A DNA stretch of 64,000 nucleotides, taken from assembly GCF_001723175.1 (NCBI RefSeq), contig NC_064652.1, forward strand, positions 2,852,001 to 2,916,000. The letters run 5' to 3'. Below the pieces are notes generated by a model, which made no database searches, was not told the origin of the DNA, and saw only the letters and a program-made list of their open reading frames with translations. Below, one piece after another: positions 57,501 through 64,000 of this stretch (positions are counted from its first letter, which is position 1; each line of letters begins with the position of its first letter). This DNA is from Penicillium oxalicum (lineage: Eukaryota; Ascomycota; Eurotiomycetes; Eurotiales; Aspergillaceae). Position numbers and translations under genes: made by a program.

Positions 57501-60500
57501 AATATTCGAAAAGATCTAAAGCTATATATAGTGCCTATTAATAGCCGAACGTATCCCTTTTATAGAGTTACAGAAGGCTTACCTATTTTAATCAGCGATA
57601 TTATAACGTACTCTTACTATATAATTATAAAGGATTATATAGCAAAGATTTTTCTAGGACGAATCTAGTTACGCGATATAATAGCTTCTACTACAGAGAA
57701 AATTAATAGTTCTGTTAAAATAGTAGTCTTTTCGGAAGACTAGACTAGGAAGTTAGTCTTTAAGGTATATTCTCCGAGTAAGAAAACCTTAGTCTAGAAG
57801 TATTAGCTATAGCCTAAAGATTTTATAGAACCTACGAATACAGAGATAGATTTTTTAGGATATCCGGAAGCCTAATTAGCGATACTTCTAGTATAATAAA
57901 TAAGATACCGATACTAAAAATAGGCTATAATTTACTATACGTTTTAATAGTATCCTCTAAAAACGCTATAAAAGTACTAAAAATATTTAAAAATATAAGA
58001 GACAGAAAGATATTAAAAATTTTCGATAAATTAAAAATTAGCTACGACTATAAGATTCCGCGTAGGTAGCTATAGGATATTACTATAAGATTTCTACGAC
58101 TAAGGCATCTTTTAACTATAAATCCGAGCCCTAGTCCTATAGGTATAGGTATACCGGTTTATACTTTGTTTAAAAGAGTAGCGGATAAGATTAAACTAGT
58201 TAACGCGACTAAAAACGATAGAATAGTATTAACTAGTTATACGAATTAGAAGGAAATCTGCGAAAAGAAATACTTTACTAAATATCGCGCGTCTAATATT
58301 AAAAGTAAATTTAATAATCTACTAATACCGCGGATCTCTATAATCGTAAGAGATATACGTCTAATACCTAAAAGGGAGTAGAAAATATTAATTAGAAAGG
58401 ATCTTCTGCTAAAGGAAAGAGGATTATTACGCGAGATACTATTTAAAAGAGAAGGTTATTTTGCGTAGGATTAGTCCTATATATCTTTAATTTTCCTAGA
58501 AGTAATACCGCTATAATATATTAAAATAATTCGGTATAAGACCTAGTAGTATCCTAGATTTCGAATCCTACTAGCGCTAAAAGGTATAGTTAAAGAGATA
58601 TTACAGGAAAGATTATAAAAAGGGGTCCTAGAATATTATAATAGTCCCTACCGAAATCCTTAGTTTTTAGTACGCAAGAAGAATAGAAAATTATATAGTA
58701 AATACTATAATATATTAACAAAGTAATAGTACGAGATACGAATATACTCCCTAATACGGACGAATTCGTTAAAGAATTTTTAGGTATAGTAATATCGTCT
58801 GCTATTAATCTATTTTCCGGGTATAATTAGATAACTCTAGATAGTCGCGATCAAAATATAATAGCGATTTAGACCCTGATCGGTTTACTAAGGCAGACTA
58901 TATTATTATAAGGGGCTTCGAATTCCGTACTATAATTCTAAAGAGTAGTTATATAGATCCTAGCTAATATTCTATATATTACTAAACCTTTTATAGATAA
59001 TATTCCGGTTAAAGGACCTAAGACCTGGTATAATAACAAGTTTATAAGACTAGGGATTAGGAGGTTTATCTTAGAATATATATAAAATCTAGATAAGACC
59101 CTATACCTTTTAGAACTTATAGGAGCGAGAGTTTTTATAGAAAAATCGTAACTTATAATATCCGGCCTTAAAATTATAGGCTAGGTAAACGATTCTAATA
59201 GGCGTAGACCTAATAAGCGGAAAATTTCTAAGTTAGCTAACTAGCTAGTCCCTATTAATCGCGATAAGGTACGTTCTTTTATTAGTCTTATAGTCTACTT
59301 TTCAATTCTAGTAAAGGATTTTTAGTATATTATAGCGCTATTATATACGATTTTGCGGAAGGATACGATATTCTATTAGGGTAATAATAAATAGAATACC
59401 TTTAAGAAGATTAAGGAGATACTATATAGCTTTCCGGCGGTTATACTAGTCGATTATAGCTAGAATTTGTTAGACCTAACGCTTATAGTAGACGCGTTAA
59501 AAATAGGATAGAGTAGCGTTTTGATATAGAAAAGAGAAGAGGTATAACGAGTCGTACGATACGAGTTAGGGGTTTAGTCTAAATTAGAGTAAATATACGA
59601 TACTAGAAAATTAGAATATCGAGGAGTAATAAAGGTATTTAAAAAGCTATAGTATTAGCTATATAAGATAAGGTTTATATTAGAAACTAATACTAATATA
59701 CTAGTTATATAGTTAAATTGACTAGCTTTAGACTTACCTAGGGGCTTAGTAATATAATAGCTTACTTAGATTCGGCTCTTTAATTTTAATATAAAGTATA
59801 TTCCTAGGATAAAAAATAGTACCGCTAATAGTCTATCTAGGAAGCCTGCTACGCCTAAAGAAATAGAAGAGTAAGAAAAGGAGAGAGATATTAATAAATT
59901 TATTATAGCTAAAATCTCTTATCTTCGCGTTATAGTTTCCCTAATAGAAACTATAGTTTCTATTAAAATTCCTATTTCTTAAGAGATTTCTTCTATAGAA
60001 GAAACGACTATCGGTACAGAAATTCTAGAAGGATTATATTTAGAAGAATCTTAGAAAATTATAAGATTCTTAATAATACTATATAGGCCTACTAAGATAT
60101 CTTATAGTAAATTTAGTATATTTAAGAAAAAGGCTTTAAGATTTATAGTCTAAGATCGATATCTATTTTACAGAGGGTATAGCAGAGATGTAATTATATA
60201 AAGGGTTTTAGATAATACTAGGATACGAAAAGAGACGCTATAGCGCTTATATAAAAAATTAGGCTATAAAGGCCGCGAAGCTACTTATAACCTATTAGCT
60301 ACGCGGTACTATTAGCTAGGAATATATAATAAGATTACGAAATTTATACGAGTATACTTTGAATACTAGGCGCGTAATCCTATTAGACTATATAAATCTA
60401 CTAGTAGTATAAGACTAATACGAATCTAGGAGAAATAGTATATTAATACTACCCCGCTACCTAACGAGGATAGTTAAAAAGGAGTTATCTAAGTAAGAGA

Positions 60501-61450
60501 TTTAGTGAGTAGATAGCTAGAAGTAAGGATTCTCTAGAAAGTAGATAGTAAAAGCGCTACTATATTCGATTAGGAGGATATTATCTATAGGTATAGGATA
60601 CCTTAGGAGATTATTATTAATTTTAGTCCTAAAATACGTTCGGAAATACGAAATTTTTGAAATCGTACCGCGTTAATACTATTTTAATTTCGGTATATAA
60701 CCCGTAGGCGAATAGGGCGATTAAGAGAGTAATACAAACTCTAAAAGACGCCTTATCTAAAATAACGAATAGGTATAAACTATTAGAAGGTATTAAACTA
60801 AAATAGTCCTAAAAGCTACCGGCTACGATACTTACTAACAGAGTAACTTTATATATATATACCGGTATCTTACCCTTCTAATTTATTTATAGATAAGATA
60901 CTATCTTACTAGTAGAATTAGATATATCTACCTAGTCGATACTATCCTAGGAAAAAGTAGAGACACGCATAGATCTAATTATATTACGAGCCGAATAAAT
61001 TAAAAGACGAGACTAGGATATCTCTAATACGATAATACGGCTATAGAGGCTAAGAGCTTAGAATAAAGAATATTACGACTTATATAGAAACCTACGAATT
61101 ACGCGCCTAAAAAAAAAAGATTTAGTCCTTCTCTATAATACTAGGTTAGAGGACGATATAATATCTAGAAATAAGCTCTGATTTAGATAGATAGCGCCGT
61201 ATCGAATTAGAAAAGATCTAAAAAATAGCGTATACGAAATTAAAGAATTAGATAGTACCCTATACCGATAGATAAATAAGGTAAGCGCTAGTATTAATAG
61301 TAGTAGGCTAAAAAGATTTTATTACTAGGCGCTCTAGGATAAAAGAAATTTAGATAAGAATAAAAGAATTAAGGCTAAGAACGGATTACTATCTACTACG
61401 TAAAGGCGTAGAAGAGGACGGCTATCGCGAGAGGAATAGGGTTAATTTAA
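54570..61450 (+). mobile_element. Second gypsy-like retroelement (C), RIP-degraded, LTRs not found
   Basis: Plus-strand blocks in order: a gag-like region at 55500-55720 (RFEGRNILEFLDSFKRIYKR); a zinc knuckle at 56364-56408 with Cys and His codons turned to Tyr and Trp to a stop; a protease-like stretch near 57440-57640; reverse transcriptase from about 58550 (GIVKEILQER, then GVLEYYNSPYRNP and FLVRKKN); RNase H; integrase at 60260-60720 (LGYKGREATYNLLATRYY); and a basic end at about 61430. It is not related closely to A and B. No matching terminal repeats were seen, so its borders are approximate. Stop codons follow the RIP pattern. Confidence 0.7.
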
Positions 61451-62580
61451 TTCGATATTTTTCTTTATTAAAAAGATAGTATATTAATTAGTCTATTTAA
61501 TATAAATATTTCAGATTTATTTATATTTTTATTAATTTCTCTTAGAAGCGGATTAAATTTATTAGATTTACTAAATTTTATCTTTATTTAGAAATTTAGT
61601 AGTTTTTAAGACTATTTTAAAAGGTAATAGAAAAGGAACTTACTAGGGATAGCAAGATTTTTAGAAGGAGAGGGAAGTCTCCGGAGAGAGCTTAAATTAT
61701 AATAATTTTCGCTAAGTACTATAAATTTCTTCTATAGAAGATATCGACCTATAACAATATATTAAACTCTATAAATTTCTTTCGCGAAATTTCTTCTATA
61801 GAAGAATTTAATATAACGAATTAGGCTACGATATCCGCTATAAGCTAGTATCTTAATATTATACCTTCGATACTAAGTAATCGTTTAATATAAATTACTT
61901 CCCCTACTAAGATTATCGAAGAATTACGTACGCTACCTACGGACTAGATCTATAAGATAGCAAAGCTCTATCTATATAAGATTTACGAAAAAGGATAGGT
62001 ATTTTTAGACTTAGTCGCGATCGAACTCTATACTTTTATAAAAGATAGCGAATTTTAGAAGGGATATAAGACTTAGGAAGATTTTAAGGATAGCTAGATA
62101 GTAGCAAGAGAAGTAATTAATCGTCGCGAATATAATAAGAACTATATCTAGTAAGTAATATACGTAGCGCTATAAGCTTAGAATAGGGATACTAAAAAGA
62201 TTATAATCAGAGTCCGAACGAAAGCTTTCGCCGAAAAGATTAGTAAACTAGTAAGAAGCAGGATTAGTTTCGAAGAGATGTAGCTCCGAGTTAATAACGC
62301 TATTCTCTAACGACTTAAGAAAGGAATATATAGGCGGGGGATCCGAAGAGCTAAAGAGGTTATATAAGGTAATCTCGATAATACCTATAAATCGCTAGAT
62401 TTAACGGAATTAACGCTAGAGAGGCTATTAAGATAATATCTATCTATTAATAAGGATAGATTTATATACGAATACTATCAGATACCGCGAATTTTAGATA
62501 AGGCAGATAAGGATTAAAGTATAGCTCTAGACAAGGAAAACCTAGTTCTAGAAGGAAGCCGAATTTCTTCTATAGAAGAA
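54962..62580. repeat. Dispersed 16-bp palindrome TTCTTCTATAGAAGAA, seven copies
   Basis: Positions: 54962-54977, 56900-56915 (extends to a 22-bp perfect palindrome), 56963-56978, 59988-60003, 61727-61742 (one mismatch), 61791-61806 and 62565-62580. Where a frame can be judged, it is read as SSIEE in the frame of the surrounding retroelement or downstream reading frame. Confidence 0.85.
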
Positions 62581-64000
62581 ATCTAACCGCGCAAACGGAG
62601 CCCGGAACTAAGCGACGACGATAAAGATAACGATAACGATAAACGATCGTAGAAATCAGAACTATTAACAGAGCCTACTACTAAGAAACCGAAGATATTA
62701 TAAGGTTTATTAAAGTTAGTACCCTACGGATATAAGATAGATACTTCTAGGCTAGCTAAAGTAATTCCGAAGACGAAATTAGATACTAAAAGTAAGCGCG
62801 AAGCGCTAGTAATTTTTCGGCTTATTAGTAGGTCTATTCGTGAAAATACGACCGAAATTAGCCCTAATTCGATTTGCAAGGGGTATATAACTTAGCTAGT
62901 ATATCTTTTGTATACTTATACTAATAGTATTAATTATAGGACTCTAGTATAATACTTATAATACCTTTATGCCTAGCTCGGTAACTAGGATAGGGCTAAG
63001 AAGGAATTTAAGGTTTAGTTTAAACTATCCTCTAGAAAAGAACTTAGGAGCTACTTTCGATTCCCTCCTAAGATACGAAAACCTTTAGTATCGAATTTCG
63101 AGGAGATATAGTATCTAACTTTTTAGTTTTCGCTATTTTAGAAGGGTTCTACTAAGCTTTGTGAAGAAAATAGAGAGGGATTAGAACGTTAACGGAAGCG
63201 TAGTAGTACTAATTTTTATATAGCTATATAATAATTAGGATAGCTATTATCCTCGCGATCTAATAGATATAATCGAGGAGGAATTTAATATATATAACTA
63301 GTATTACTAATCGCGAAAGTGTACGCTAAGGGTTAGATAGGCTAAAAACGTATAATATAGTAGTATCTAGTAACTAGTATAGCGCGACTATACCTACTAC
63401 CTACTCTATATTCTACTACGACTAGATTATTAATATTAGCTAATTTTATTTCCTTACTACGCGAAGAGTATATATCCTAGTAAAAAGACTACTTTCTGCT
63501 ATCTTAATATTAATATAACGGATCTCCTTATATCCTAACGAATAGCGAATACGATCTAGGGGACGGTTTCTTTAATAGATAAGAACCTACGAAATTATAC
63601 TAAAATACTACTTAGGATATAAAACTACCTCGCTAAGTAGTAGTAGGATCTATACGATCGTAGTTACTAGAAAGATAGTTTAATCTATAAGATATTAGCT
63701 ACGATATAGATAGTAGAAGATAAGGAGAAATTTAGTCTCTCCTAGGAAAAGGTTATCTATAGGTAGGAAGATATACGTATTTCGAAGCTATATCTTCCTT
63801 ATAGATTAATAGGACTAGCGACCTATCTTTAGCGAACGGTTTTGCCCTAGTTTATTAGTATTAGAGAAGATTATAAGATCTTAGATAGTCCTAAATTAGG
63901 TACTTAGTCTAAACTTTTAGCTTATTATCGCGATTTTTTGTTACCTAAAAAGACTCCTTCCGGGTAGTCTAGTTAGAAATATAGTAGTCGGCTTATATAT
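61800..64000 (+). pseudogene. Unidentified RIP-degraded reading frame(s), cut by the window end
   Basis: From about 61791 to 62900 one plus-strand frame can be followed with interruptions only at TAG/TAA codons: EELRTLPTD, KIAKLYLYKIYEKG, LDLVAIELYTFIKDSEF, AFAEKISKLVRSRISFEEM, LDLTELTLERLL, then an Asp/Asn/Lys-rich tail. It continues less clearly to the end of the window. I do not recognise the protein. It could be the gag-like part of another retroelement or a DNA-transposon gene. The coding strand and frame match the palindrome copies at 61791 and 62565. Confidence 0.4.

Overview
The window reads as nuclear DNA of a filamentous ascomycete, most likely a member of the Eurotiales (Aspergillus/Penicillium type). 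The genes are compact and carry many short introns (about 50-170 nt) with GTANGT/CAG borders. Products include an Ssb-type Hsp70, Cks1, a mitochondrial ribosome recycling factor and a Zn2Cys6 regulator. All exon/intron models were built by eye from splice signals, reading phase and protein-family knowledge. No database search or transcript evidence was available.

From 1 to about 37.7 kb the DNA is ordinary gene-bearing sequence with mostly housekeeping genes. In order: an 863-aa Zn2Cys6 transcription factor (3654-6950, +); APC/C subunit Cdc26 (8466-8705, -); a putative mitochondrial protein (9437-10676, +); mitochondrial ribosome recycling factor (11104-12083, -); Ssb-type Hsp70 (12745-15050, -); an Rsc4-like bromodomain protein (17742-19933, -); Cks1 (21366-21905, +); a DsbA/thioredoxin-like protein (22297-23202, -); an unrecognised membrane-anchored protein (24614-26028, +); a Vps3844/DUF3844-type membrane protein (26640-28106, +); a membrane RING-H2 protein (28870-30235, -); a cyclophilin H type prolyl isomerase (31307-32129, +); alanyl-tRNA synthetase (32634-35943, -); and an unrecognised nuclear-looking protein (36393-37261, +). 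Several genes serve protein synthesis and folding, but there is no sign of a biosynthetic cluster.

At about 37.75 kb the character changes abruptly. From there to the end the DNA is rich in TpA, poor in CpA/TpG, and full of TAG/TAA codons where Trp and Gln codons are expected, which is the signature of repeat-induced point mutation (RIP). It holds two copies of one Ty3/gypsy-type LTR retrotransposon in inverted orientation (A, 38189-45776, pol on minus; B, 46081-53484, pol on plus). Each has 152-bp LTRs, a polypurine tract and an extra antisense reading frame with a DUF3716-like cysteine pattern. A different gypsy-like element without recognised LTRs follows (about 54.6-61.45 kb), then an unidentified RIP-mutated reading frame (about 61.8-64 kb).

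Two small repeat families stand out. One is a CTCGCGAG-rich, MITE-like element with terminal inverted repeats (three copies, one with an exact 8-bp target duplication, one exactly on the gene/RIP boundary). The other is a 16-bp palindrome, TTCTTCTATAGAAGAA, present seven times in 7.6 kb and mostly read in one frame as SSIEE. In the genic part, alanyl-tRNA synthetase shows an apparent one-base frame break and a 5' extension that looks like a non-AUG-initiated mitochondrial presequence.
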